Source of the DNA: Lineus longissimus
Lineage: Eukaryota; Nemertea; Pilidiophora; Heteronemertea; Lineidae
NCBI RefSeq assembly: GCF_910592395.1
Contig: NC_088309.1
Location: 6,574,501 to 6,638,500, forward strand
Length of the DNA: 64,000 nt
Reading direction: 5' to 3'
Shown here: positions 1-11,465 of the stretch, piece by piece
Position numbering within the stretch: the stretch's first letter is position 1
How the letters are laid out: the number at the start of each line of letters is the position of its first letter
Notes under the pieces: model-generated
Seen by the model: only the letters and a program-made list of their open reading frames with translations
Told to the model about the DNA's origin: nothing
The model's database searches: none
Position numbers and translations under genes: made by a program

Positions 1-260
1 GGAACGAATCACTTTTGGCAGTTCATAAAAAGTTAAAGATAGGAGGTATAAGGTATATCCCAAAATTACAAAGACCACGGGTTTCCTCTGCAGAAACATA
101 CTGTAAGACTCCCATTGATCTTAAGTCAACAACGACAAGAGAGTCCTTCCTCTCCTGGAATATGCCCCAACACCTTGGTATCCCTACCACAAGAAAGACC
201 TAGACTGTCCTGTGTCAGGACGTTATGCAGTGGACAAAGCATAATCTGTTCTGATCAGAG

Positions 261-436
261 GATTGCGGCTGCGTTTCCTGTATCAGACGGTGAAACCACA
301 TTCGACTCACTATCTGCTCTATTAGAGAACTGCTCTGGTTGCCAGACTGGCCCAGAGGATTGCGGCTGGGTTTCCTGTGTCAGACGGCAGAACCACATTC
401 GACTCACTATCTGCTCTATTAGAGAACTACTCTGAT
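261..436. repeat. Internal ~97 bp sub-repeat pair within the array unit
   Basis: GATTGCGGCTG starts two near-identical ~80 bp blocks at 261 and 358. Both run through AACCACATTCGACTCACTAT to AGAGAACT(G/A)CTCTG. The same pair occurs in the other units (near 1320/1417, 2379/2476 and 3440/3537). In units 1, 3 and 4 the first block carries GCGTTTCCTGTATCAGACGGTG; in unit 2 it carries the second block's variants instead. Confidence 0.85.
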
Positions 437-993
437 CAGACGATTAAAACCTGATCACTCGTGTCAGATGGCAAACTAAAGCATAGCATGCATATTCTGA
501 CCAGAATACTGACCATTAAAAACATTGATAAAGATTCGAAGTGCCTAGGCCCGTCAAAAGGATCAAAGTCTTGTGTTTATAAGTTACCATTGTATGCCTT
601 AGAGGTGGCAAATTGGTACTGTTTAGACAAGAAGTCTCTCCAAATGCCTCATAGAAGCAGAGGGATTAAAATCTTGTCTTTATTGGCTAACAAATGCTTA
701 CCCTTTCCAAAGACATCCTTTTAGGAATCATAATTCCCACGGGGCTGACTGGCTCTTCCGACCTTCCCCCACTCCCCCTGTGCGAACGTATCATTAGATA
801 AAGCCAGGTCCTTGAGATCGTGGTGGAATGTCAACAAAAACTGCAAGCAAATGCCAGGGAGACCACTATCTGACATCCATAACAGCTTACCTCCCTCTTT
901 GGCTAGTTACAGTCGGTGTGACACAACTGGCGAGTATAGTGGTTGCCATATTGATTGATTTATAACATCATATGAAATATATCCCATCAAGAA

Positions 994-1018
994 AATATGA
1001 CAAAATTTTTGTCATATT
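994..1018. repeat. AT-rich hairpin palindrome in array unit
   Basis: AATATGACAAAA followed by TTTTGTCATATT forms a 12 bp perfect stem in unit 1. Unit 2 (about 2053-2077) and unit 3 (about 3116-3140) have the same site with one or two stem mismatches. The role is unknown. Confidence 0.7.
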
Positions 1019-3705
1019 ACACACCGATGAAGGATGAGGCCGATAAAAACAATAGAGTGGGAACGAATCACTTTTGGCAGTTCATAAAAAGTTAAAGATA
1101 GGAGGTATAAGGTATATCCCAAAATTACCAAGACCACGGGTTTCCTCTGCAGAAACATACTGTAAGACTCCCATCGATCTTAAGTCAACAACGACAAGAG
1201 AGTCCTTCCTCTCCTGGAATATGCCCCAACACCTTGGTATCCCTACCACAAGAAAGACCTAGACTGTCCTGTGTCAGGACGTTATGCAGTGGACAAAGCA
1301 TAATCTGTTCTGATCAGAGGATTGCGGCTGGGTTTCCTGTGTCAGACGGCGGAACCACATTCGACTCACTATCTGCTCTATTAGAGAACTGCTCTGGTTG
1401 CCAGAATGGCCCAGAGGATTGCGGCTGGGTTTCCTGTGTCAGACGGCGGAACCACATTCGACTCACTATCTGCTCTATTAGAGAACTACTCTGATCAGAC
1501 GATTAAAACCTGATCACTCGTGTCAGATTGCAAACCAAAGCATAGCATGCATATTCTGACCAGAATACTGACCATTAAAAACACTGATAAAGATTCAAAG
1601 TGCCTAGGCCCGTCAAAAGGATCAAAGTCTTGTGTTTATAAGTTACCATTGTATGCCTTAGAGGTGGCGAAATGGTACTGTTTAGACAAGAAGTCTCTCC
1701 AAATGCGTCATAGAAGCAGAGGGATTAAAATCTTGTCTTTATTGGCTAACAAATGCTTACCCTTTCCAAAGACATCCTTTCAGGAATCATAATTCCCACG
1801 GGGCTGACTGGCTCTTCCGACCTTCCCCCACTCCCCCCGTGCGAACGTATCATTAGATTAAGCCAGGTCCTTGAGATCGTGGTGGAATGTCAACAAAAAC
1901 TTCAAGCAAATGCCAGGGAGACCACTATCTGACATCCATAACAGCTTACCTCCCTCTTTGGCTAGTTACAGTCGGTGTGACACAACTGGCGAGTATAGTG
2001 GTTGCCATATTGATTGATTTATAACATCATATGAAATATATCCCATCAAGAAAATATGACCAAATTTTTGTCATATTACACACCGATGAAGGATGAGGCC
2101 GATAAAAACAATAGAGTGGGAACGAATCACTTTTGGCAGTTCATAAAAAGTTAAAGATAGGAGGTATAAGGTATATCCCAAAATTACCAAGACCACGGGT
2201 TTCCTCTGCAGAAACATACTGTAAGACTCCCATCGATCTTAAGTCAACAACGACAAGAGAGTCCTTCCTCTCCTGGAATATGCCCCAACACCTTGGTATC
2301 CCTACCACAAGAAAGACCTAGACTGTCCTGTGTCAGGACGTTATGCAGTGGACAAAGCATAATCTGTTCTGATCAGAGGATTGCGGCTGCGTTTCCTGTA
2401 TCAGACGGTGAAACCACATTCGACTCACTATCTGCTCTATTAGAGAACTGCTCTGGTTGCCAGACTGGCCCAGAGGATTGCGGCTGGGTTTCCTGTGTCA
2501 GACGGCGGAACCACATTCGACTCACTATCTGCTCTATTAGAGAACAACTCTGATCAGACGATTAAAACCTGATCACTCGTGTCAGATGGCAAACTAAAGC
2601 ATAGCATGCATATTCTGACCAGAATACTGACCATTAAAAACATTGATAAAGATTCGAAGTGCCTAGGCCCGTCAAAAGAATCAAAGTCTTGTGTTTATAA
2701 GTTACCATTGTATGCCTTAGAGGTGGCGAAATTGTACTGTTTAGACAAGAAGTCTCTCCAAATGCCTCATAGAAGCAGAGGGATTAAAATCTTGTCTTTA
2801 TTGGCTAACAAATGCTTACCCTTTCCAAAGACATCCTTTCGGGAATCATAATTCCCACGGGGGTGACTGGCTCTTCCACCCTTCCCCCACTCCCCCCGTG
2901 CGAACGTATCATTAGATAAAGCCAGGTCCTTAAGATCTAGGTGGAATGTCAACAAAAATTGCAAGCAAATGCCAGGGAGACCACTATCTGTCATCCATAA
3001 CAGCTTACCTCCCTCTTTAGCTAGTTACAGTCGGTGTGACACAACAGGCGAGTATAGTGAGTGGTTGCCATATTGATTGATTTATAACATCATATGAAAT
3101 ATGTCCCATCAAGAAAATATGACAAAATTTATGTCATATCACTCACCGATGAAGGATGAGGCCGATAAAAACAATAGAGTGGGAACGAATCACTTTTGGC
3201 AGTTCATAAAAAGTTAAAGATAGGAGGTATAAGGTATATCCCAAAATTACCAAGACCACGGGTTTCCTCTGCGAAACATACAGTAAGACTCGCATCGATC
3301 TTAAGTCAACAATGGCAAGAGAGACCTTCCTCTCCTGGAATATGCCCCAACACCTTGGTATCCCTACCACAAGAAAGACCTAGACTGTCCTGTGTCAGGA
3401 CGTTATGCAGTGGACAAAGCATAATCTGTTCTGATCAGAGGATTGCGGCTGCGTTTCCTGTATCAGACGGTGAAACCACATTCGACTCACTATCTGCTCT
3501 ATCAGAGAACTGCTCTGGTTGCCAGACTGGCCCAGAGGATTGCGGCTGGGTTTCCTGTGTCAGACGGCGGAACCACATTCGACTCACTATCTGCTCTATC
3601 AGAGAACTACTCTGATCAGAAGATTAAAACCTGATCACTCATGTCAGATGGCAAACCAAAGCATAGCATACATATTCTGACCAGAATACCGACCATTAAA
3701 AACAT

Positions 3706-4600
3706 TGATATGGACTGTATTAAATCATGCTCTAGCAGAGACCAGGCAACTATTTTTGTCTTGAAATTTCTAAATCAGGAAAAAAGTTTCCAAATAAGGA
3801 AGTTACTAGACTCGGAACTTGGTGTGTGCTTGGCCATATGATCGCTGTCGACTATCACTTCAACTACCACTTCAGACTTCATGGAAATATAGTAAACTGG
3901 CATCTTGGTTTGTTGTATGCAGTTTTAGCTCAATCAGTAAGAGGCAGAATAGACTGAAAGACACCTTGATAGAAGAGAAATTATACTTGCTCCTCTTGTA
4001 CAGCTGACCAGTGGACTGACATCTCTCTAGTCGATGATCAACTGAAAGTAAAAATTAGAGAAGGGAACAGAAATATTGAAGTGTTGAAATCCAGTTTGGG
4101 TTCCTGGCAATGCTGATTACACTTCAACTTCAAATAAATCTCAAATGTTTGACATAAATTTGATCTTGTAGCTCATAAATGTGAGACACTCACCTTTTTA
4201 CACACACCTCAACCCATGCACAAGCTGTGTTCTGTCTGATTCCAAATGCACAGAGCAGTTAGAAGTGGTTCTGCTAATTAAGTCATGAGGTGAGCTAATA
4301 AGATCATGTGACCCTCTTAGTCTTTTCATTCGTCGAGGCATGTCCTGATGACTGTATTGTTGAATCTAATCTAATCCCTAGTCCATTGTCCAGTGGTCAT
4401 TGTCCTGGGGTCCAGCTAGCCATGCCACTATTCTAATTCTTGTCCTTACAATGCCTTTCTTCTTTTAATAAAACTACTTGTCATGGATGATGATTAGATT
4501 AGTTTTCTTAAAGGAGGAATATGTCATCATTATTGCATCTTGACCATCAAGATTTTTGCATCTTGCTCTATTTGCATTTGGCTCTATACTATAGAGCATG
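3706..4600. other. Intergenic DNA, nothing recognised
   Basis: Flank of the tandem array. Only short reading frames with no family signature. No splice-flanked segment stands out. Confidence 0.5.
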
Positions 4601-5200
4601 AATTCTTAACCACCAAATATCTATATGGTGAGCGCAATGGCCCCTGGACTTTTCATTGAAGCTAGTGGTTGTACGTAGAGTGACAAAAATTTTATGGTGG
4701 GTGTATCTAATAAGGTTAAATGACATATCGCCCAGGTTTTTGACTTGACCTTCTTTTCAAGGTCACAGAGGTCAAAGTTCACTAAATCACCGATAGGTGG
4801 CACGTTTCATTTCTATTTGAGCAAGAGGTTCTAAATTTGTGAGGACATATATCTATTTTTCCACAAATTTGTTCCCGCTCGGACTTCAAATATGGCCGCC
4901 AGGCTGCCATCTTGAAAATTAAACACAGTCGGATTGCAACCAAATTTCATGTGATTGTATATCTATGTACTCTCTACAATATTCTTGATTTTCAGTCGAA
5001 TCCATCGACCAATATGGCCGCCAGGCAGCAATCTTGAAAATTAAACAAAGTCCTATTACTCCGACACTTATGATCGGATAGTAACCAAACTTAATGTGAT
5101 ATTGTATCTGTGTACTCCCATCAAAATCCCATTACAAATATGGCCGCCATCTTGGAAATCCAACGAAGTACCATGGCATGACCACGCCCGGCCATGGGCA
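4600..5200. repeat. Decayed dispersed repeats, including 'ATGGCCGCCATCTTG' type
   Basis: 4600-4805 resembles the repeats at 30.2-30.8 and 31.33-31.4 kb, with shared phrases TTCTTAACCA, AATGGCCCC and AAGGTCACAGAGGTCAAA. From 4860 to 5170, three loosely repeated ~120 bp blocks each carry ATGGCCGCC followed by CATCTTG(A/G)AAAT or similar. Another scrap with ATGGCGGCCATCTTGG sits at about 6034 in ARB2A intron 1. Confidence 0.6.
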
Positions 5201-5723
5201 CCTCTCTGTAAAGGGAAGCTAAACCAGGCCTACATACATGTATACAATAATAACAATGGCAATGCTATAGCTTAGCTCAATGGGAATCCACAATCGACAA
5301 TGTGGCTTCACGCCACCGCCACCCCTGATCTCGCACACCAGAGGGACAACAACAGCTCTTACCCCAACTATTTTTTTGATGAACTCCTCTGAGAAATGAT
5401 TTGGCATAATTTTAATTTTGTGATAGGACATTTGATGTTTCAGCCAGTTGTGATGCTCTGTTCCCTCTCCGTTTCAGCAACACACCACCTCTGGTCATTC
5501 ATTGTAGAAAAGTGAGAAACATATGACGAGATATTTTGGAGTATTGGGGATAGGGCTCCTGAGATTGAACATACGTGACACCGGCAAACTCTTATTTGGC
5601 ATCAACATTGTAAAGAACATGAACACAGGAGCAAATCCGGGTTCTTCTGGTAATTATCTATCCGGATTTCCGGAATGAATTCATTTTATTCTCATGTTGC
5701 AGGTTTATGCTACATTTGGTGTA

Positions 5724-8700
5724 ATGGCTGGCGTAGAAGCAAAAGGTATGATAATCAGATCTTGTTGTGGAATAAATTGGATAGAACATCTGTGTAGTTT
5801 TAGAACCTCAATTTGGATTCTGTTTTAATTCTCAAAAGCAGCGCTTGACTTGATAGGCCAGTTTTTGTGTTACGGCGGCCATTTCGGCAGCCATCTTGGA
5901 ATTGACAATGATGTAATACATTTTCAGTTTAATAATTGGTTCTAATGGATAGGTTGACCCCTAAAACCTAGGTATAGACACAAAAATAATCTTCCTAGGA
6001 TGAATAGTTTGCGAGCTATGGTCATTCATATATAATGGCGGCCATCTTGGACGCCATCTTGAATATCTCAAATTGCTCAAGGGTGACAACAGGTCATCAA
6101 GCAGTTTCTGAAAATATAGGTTCTGGGCTACCAAAATCAACAGAAAAAAAAACTTAATACAACATTGCAAGGTTAACCCACTCTGCTCCCAGGTATGATA
6201 TTGACATGGTTTCACAAGCTCTACCAAAAAGATATAAAATTGTCCAGGAGTACAGAGTAGAAAGTTTCTTATTCTGCTTCTGTATGGAGATACTCGGTAG
6301 GCCATCTTTCAACGTATTTTTCCCGATTATGAAGCAGGAATGAAAACTTTAAATTTTTTTTCCAGAGGAATGCAGAGAAATGTCCCTTGACTTTACCAAC
6401 CATGCCATAGGTCATGGAAATACATCTCCATGTTTGATGCCTTTTGAAGCATTTTGTCATCTGCTATGGATAGGCTCCAAATATTCAGGTTGGCACCATT
6501 TGAATTTGAGCTAACTGTGATCTTTCAATTTTTTTTCGAACATTTGTTGCAGGTAAAACAAGGAGTGCCTTTGACGAGCACGAAATCAAGAGGGAAGAAG
6601 AGAAGAAAAAATTCCCTCGAGATCTCCAAGGCTTTGGATACAAATTCAATGAAGGTAATTTTGAAATTGACTGTCCATTGGGAGACTAGTTTTTCAGTAA
6701 AATAGCATGACCAAAACCTCCGTCCCTAGTAGGGAGGGTATCTGGCTAAGAGAAGTGTCCTTTAAAAGAGGTTCTATTGTACGTTCTTGATCAACTCTAT
6801 TTGAATTTCTTTTGACTTGTTCCAGCTGGGGAACTCCGTGACATAAAAACTGACGGCGGGTTTGAATTCAACGTGAAAGAAGGCGACCATCATCACAATC
6901 AAGTTCGATATGAGGCCCTAGGTGACGTAAGTGTTTGAGCGTTTTGTTTCGTTAATTTGATTCATTTGAAAAAGAGTAGACTTTTACTGGGTAGTGCTTG
7001 TTTCACGAGTTGATCAACTTGTGGGAAAGGCATTATCAAATGAATAACTATCTGTTAAGTCCATGAGCATTTCAGTCAAGAAGGAATACCCATTCTGCGA
7101 CTCCCGAAATCAAGGATTTGATATCAAGCTCAGGGGGCCAACAAATGACAAATAGAAATGTAAACAAACTTTCTGGGTGAAGAGTTGATTATGAGTTGCC
7201 AGAAGTATTTTATTTTAAAACTAAAGAGATCATGATTCCAGGTGATAACAGAGTATATCTATGACCTGCTTGAAAAAGAAACCAAGTTGAAGAGGGTGCA
7301 TGTGCCGGTAAGTTCACAACCAGAAATCGAATAAAGTGACAAGTAAAATGGCTCTCTTCTTGAATCTTGAATGGTACTGTGCCTGACCGCGTTTCGCGTA
7401 TTGATGGCACAGGGGTAGGTAGATATTACTGGTGGCGCTGGCTAGCCGAGATACAGGTGGTATCGATCTCGGCTTGGCTCACTTTGTTCCAGTCAACCAC
7501 GGTTCGTGGAAAAAAGGAGTTTTTGAAGTCTTCCATTGCGGTACGGATCACAAAAAGTTTGTTAGCGTTTTTTGCTCTAGTTCTTTGGGGTCCTGGTGTT
7601 ATGTAGTCTTCCTTGTTAAGACCAGTTTCGTCGTCTACCTCTCGAAGACCTCTTACATGTAATTCAGCTTAATTCGAAACACCGAAAGAAATTTCATGAT
7701 CTGTCAGAATAAATATCTTGAAAATTTTAATTTTTTTAATTAACAAATCATAGAAATAAAGAGGCATGAAATTTCGCCAAGGTTAAGGTCAAGGTTTGAA
7801 GAGCACCTGTATTTTTTGTATAGGCTGACAACATGTAAACTTTCGTAAATTTAAATCATTCCAGATTGATGCCGGTAAGGACAATCCCAGAAGTTTCTTC
7901 TTCATGAGTGAGGATGCCATGGAGAATCCTGATAAGTTGATGATCTTGATCCACGGAAGCGGTGTAGTTAGAGCTGGGCAGTGGGCACGCAGGTATGTGT
8001 AGACTGGCCTACAAAGGCAAAAGGCAGTTAGAGTGGAACCCCCTTAGTGGACACCTCTCTTTTAAGGACAACCAAAGGAAAATGTGAAGTGATGAGTCTT
8101 TTCTTCTCGTTTGACCTCCAATTTTTTCAGAACAAAGCCTATCAAAACACATATCGAAATTATCATGATCTCATTTTCAGTAGACCTACCTTAATATTTA
8201 ATTTTTCAGACTAATCATCAATGATAATTTGGACATGGGAACACAGATACCGTTTATCAAGAAGGCAAAAGAAGAAGGATATGGCGTCATAGTGCTTAAC
8301 ACAAATGAAAATGAAGTGATCAAGAAAAAGAAAAAGTTATTAATTGAGGTGAGTTGTTGTTGTAGAAGGGTATTGCATAAACTGCAATAAAATGAATAAA
8401 TTAAGCACTTTTTATATTAGTGCTTTTATTATGTAGGCCTACATTATTCTCAAAGCGGTTTACAGTTATTCCCGTCTAAGCTGAAATCTTTCAGTAGAAT
8501 TCAGAAGAGCTGCTCAATTGGCTCTGCGAGTCGAGCATTTCCGACCAGCACCCATTTAAAGACCCGGGTGGAGTTAGTATTTGAAAAGGCCCGTAAGTAA
8601 TAACCTATTTCAGATGTCTTTCGACTTCTTTCAGGGAAACTCCACTCCAGAGCTGCACACACTCTATGTATGGGACAATTTCATCCGGAAAGCAAAAGCT

Positions 8701-9786
8701 AATAGTATTGCTATAGTTGCTCATAGTTACGGAGGAGTAGTTACTGTTAACCTGGTGAGTCACGACTCTGGTTGAAACATTTCATGACGGCGTTAGAGAT
8801 TGGTGTACCAGCACAGGGGCGTAGCTACCATCAACTAAAACTGAAAAACCTTGAAAATGGCCTTAATATTTCCATTTGTTTGAATTGCCTGTTCTATATT
8901 CCTGTTTTGTCATGCTTCAGGCAAGCCACCGAGAAGAGAGCTTAGATCGAGTATTTGCCGTCGCCTTCACCGACTCAGTTCACAGTTTCCAGCTACAAGA
9001 GACGCCAAACCATGTCATCAAGTTCTTCAAAGAGGTGAGATGGCAATGACGAATTAACGATTAGAGATTCTAGTGTAAAGGGTGCAACAAGCTCAGAATA
9101 TAGTCAAGTGCATGCAAATACTCTGACTTTGTAGAATATTCAAGTTCATTTTCTGTTCTGTCCCAAATGGCCCATAACACATGCTGGCCACCTTGTATGC
9201 ACAACTCCCAGGGTAACATCTGGAATGTTTAAGAGGGGGCAGCTTAATGAATCTCTGGTGTATTTCCTGTAAAGGTGCATGAACAACCGCCTTTTTCTGA
9301 TGTCTCGTGACTTTTTTCAGAATGCCCAGAACTGGATTTCAAGTGACAAACCGTTAGATACACCATCAGCTTGTAGAAGTAAAGTAGATTGTCCTTGTGT
9401 TTCTGCTGGTAAGTCTAGCTGGCGCATAAGGAGATTCTTTCCACCCATTCATTGAATTGTTCTAAGTGGTGAATCACTAGAGAACACTGTTGGTATAATT
9501 GTCCCGCCTGATACCACCTAGTTGCCAGAACTGAGCAGTAGCCCGACTGTCTCAGGTCAACAACTGTGTCTGAAGGACATTACCGGTAATTGTTAATGGA
9601 CCTTGCCATTTTGTTACCCTTCATTCCCGGCCTTCATTATATTTTGACTTGATGTGATCTTTATCTGGTTCGTTGTTTTTTACAGGTCATATGAAGCACG
9701 AGATGACATCCTGCAACAGTATGGACTCCATCTTCAAATTCTTAGCAGGAAAATATGCTGCTGGAGAGAAGCGGGAGGAATTATAG
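5724..9786 (+). CDS. ARB2A: ARB2A/FAM172A-like protein, 10 coding exons, 326 aa
   Basis: Coding exons: 5724-5745, 6553-6654, 6826-6926, 7242-7307, 7865-7992, 8210-8348, 8635-8754, 8921-9034, 9321-9408, 9686-9786. All are flanked by AG/GT and keep frame from ATG to TAG (981 nt). The product matches the Arb2/FAM172A family: the segment [13 protein letters not shown] follows HGSG-type residues 127-130, and AHSYGG places an alpha/beta-hydrolase-like nucleophile at Ser217, with TDSVH at 243-247. Fungal Arb2 acts with Argonaute in heterochromatin silencing; vertebrate FAM172A is linked to chromatin and alternative splicing. The protein ends in -REEL, a KDEL-like tail (human ends HEEL). It is shorter than the ~416 aa human protein because the charged linker before the nucleophile domain is missing; I saw no extra exon between 8349 and 8634. 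Exon 7 could instead begin slightly upstream at ATGTCTTTC, but the pyrimidine tract favours 8635. Confidence 0.93.
6718..6782. repeat. Fragment of the CAGTAGAACCTC miniature transposon
   Basis: Contains GAAGTGTCCTTTAAAAGAGG and ends GGTTCTATTGTA, matching the right end of the element seen complete at 23706-23887. Lies in ARB2A intron 2. Confidence 0.6.
7423..7638 (-). pseudogene. 3' end of a non-LTR retrotransposon ORF (LINE fragment)
   Basis: Read on the minus strand, one frame stays open for about 70 codons and contains [15 protein letters not shown]. This is the 'FFPRT-x2-(E/D)WN' signature found at the C-terminus of CR1/Jockey-like reverse-transcriptase ORFs, preceded by [10 protein letters not shown]. 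The fragment is 5'-truncated and sits antisense in ARB2A intron 4. No reverse-transcriptase core is present in the window, so this is a dead relic. Confidence 0.75.
8028..8090. repeat. Fragment of the CAGTAGAACCTC miniature transposon
   Basis: AGTGGAACCCCCTTAGTGGA followed by CACCTCTCTTTTAAGGACAACC matches one end of the family (compare 48234 and 63557). Located in ARB2A intron 5. Confidence 0.6.
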
Positions 9787-10079
9787 CCATCGGTAGACAC
9801 TGCAACAAGACCAGTGTATTCAGCTGTAACATAAATGAGTTTGAAAATCATATTCTTGAAGTGACTCGGAGAGTTAAATTGGTTAGCATGTACATGTACT
9901 TGTTGGCCTTATAGGCAGACATGTAGACAACTAAAGTAAGCGTCTTAAAAAGACAGGTTGTTCCTTCTCCTTCCATTTGCTGTAATGCAATCTCGAGGCA
10001 TTTATACAACTGTTGTTACACCTCTGTTTATACATGTAGGATAAAAGTAGGCCGCAACTTCTGCACAACTCATTCTGTG

Positions 10080-10085
10080 AATAAA
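10080..10085 (+). terminator. Polyadenylation signal AATAAA for ARB2A
   Basis: AATAAA lies 294 bp after the stop codon, followed by a T/G-rich stretch (ATTATTGTTTGTC), as expected for a cleavage site near 10100. Confidence 0.6.
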
Positions 10086-10100
10086 TTTGACATTATTGTT

Positions 10101-11080
10101 TGTCATCTGAACTCATTACATTGTGTTTGGGACATGGTGTGGGTAAAAACCTTCAAAGATCAGTACTTGGACTGGGACATGAAGTGGTCTATACTGTAGG
10201 ATTGATGATACTTAACATAGCAATAAGATTTGGGAGTTTTTTTAGATGGGTAAAATTAAAATCCATAGTCTGTATTCAGATGAGCGTTAATCCAAGAGAG
10301 GATTTATGGTGCTAGTTCAAATGTGATACACTCTCAGCCCCCGGGGCCCACCCATCCCACACATTCTGTTTGCCAATTGGGCCGCACGTTTGAGGAATTT
10401 TTAGCCCAGTGGTACTTTTCCATTTCATCTCCACGAAATAGATCTTATTTTGAAGGTTTCATAATAACACTTTAATAGGCGTAGGTTGGTCCGAGCCTGG
10501 GGTGCACATCTTGTGAGTGTTAAATCTGGGCCCTCCCCATAATGGGCTATAAAGTTCCATTTCCCTGGCATTTTGGAACAAGAATCACCTGTTTCTGGGC
10601 TGAATAAAAGCAATATTTCGAGAAGCGAATCTATTTTGCTATTTAAGGAGGGTATGCCCCTGGTGTAGATGTACATGTACATAGATGTAGGTAAATAGAT
10701 AGACTAGAATTGCATGATTTCCACAGAGCGGTATAGATAGAAATAGAATCAAGAATTATCAAATCTTGATAGAATGTTTGTTTTTATTTTTGCTATTTTG
10801 TCATTCTAGATTAATCCTGTTCTTGATTGTGTTGATGATGATGTCCCTTGTTTTCCAGATAAAAAAAATAAATCAAAGAGATGCCTATTAAATTGGGACT
10901 GTCTTTTGTCACATTTGTTAAACCATTTTCGGTTTTATGTTTGGTTTCGCTGCGACAAGGAGGTGACGTGACGAACAGGATTCTCATGGTGACAAACGAC
11001 CATGAAGTAAAAGAGGTCAATGTCATCATTCTGTATACCGGTAATAAAACACAACGAAACCTGTTTTTGTACAAAAGTTA
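10101..11080. other. Convergent intergenic spacer
   Basis: Lies between the 3' ends of ARB2A (+) and the ankyrin-SOCS gene (-). Short frames at 10811-11120 overlap on both strands and carry no recognisable domain. I see nothing functional beyond the two poly(A) signals. Confidence 0.5.
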
Positions 11081-11093
11081 TTTCTTTATTTCT

Positions 11094-11099
11094 TGTGAA
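11094..11099 (-). terminator. Polyadenylation signal for the ankyrin-SOCS gene
   Basis: CTTTATT on the plus strand reads AATAAAG on the minus strand, about 370 bp beyond the minus-strand stop codon at 11466. Confidence 0.45.
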
Positions 11100-11465
11100 A
11101 TCAATGAAATTATAAACTGATTACTTGGAGGTTATAAGTTTTGATAAAATCTAATTTGAAGGTCTCGGCTTCTTACTACAACCGGTAGTATTGGTAAAAT
11201 CTTGCTGTAATTGAGTAACGTTGCACGATATTTTATCGCCACGTCGATAGAAGAGTCTACATTATATTGCCACTTTTAAATGGGAATTAATGTCATGACG
11301 TAAATGGCGACACAACGCAGAGATGGCGATACAATATCGCACAACTTTACCGTTATAATCGAATCCACTACCCGGCAACAGACCTTGGAACATGGACTCT
11401 GATCAATGGTACAACAGTTTTTCGAATACATGCATAAGATGTCGAAATTAAGGTAATGTCTGAAG

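Larger units (their letters stand above)
1..3705. repeat. Tandem array of a ~1,059 bp unit, 3.5 copies
   Basis: Unit starts (GGAACGAATCACTTTTGGCA) lie at about 1, 1060, 2119 and 3182, giving periods of 1059, 1059 and 1063. Copy 4 stops matching at about 3705, where AAACATTGATA runs into unrelated sequence. By eye, copies differ at only a few percent of positions. Each unit holds an internal pair of ~80 bp sub-repeats 97 bp apart (for example starting near 261 and 358) and an AT-rich palindrome near its 3' end. The window begins at a unit start, so the array probably extends left. The short reading frames inside begin at non-ATG codons, and I see no protein signature in them. A satellite or amplified non-coding segment is the simplest reading. 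Confidence 0.93.

Noticed and set aside
15-3615. Repeated 60-139 codon frames in the 1.06 kb array
   Set aside because: They start at TTG/GTG codons, change length between copies because of small indels, and show no protein-like conservation compared with the other frames.
3920-3960. tRNA-like TAGCTCAATCAGTAAGAGG
   Set aside because: Resembles an A box, but no B box follows at the right distance and no cloverleaf pairs.
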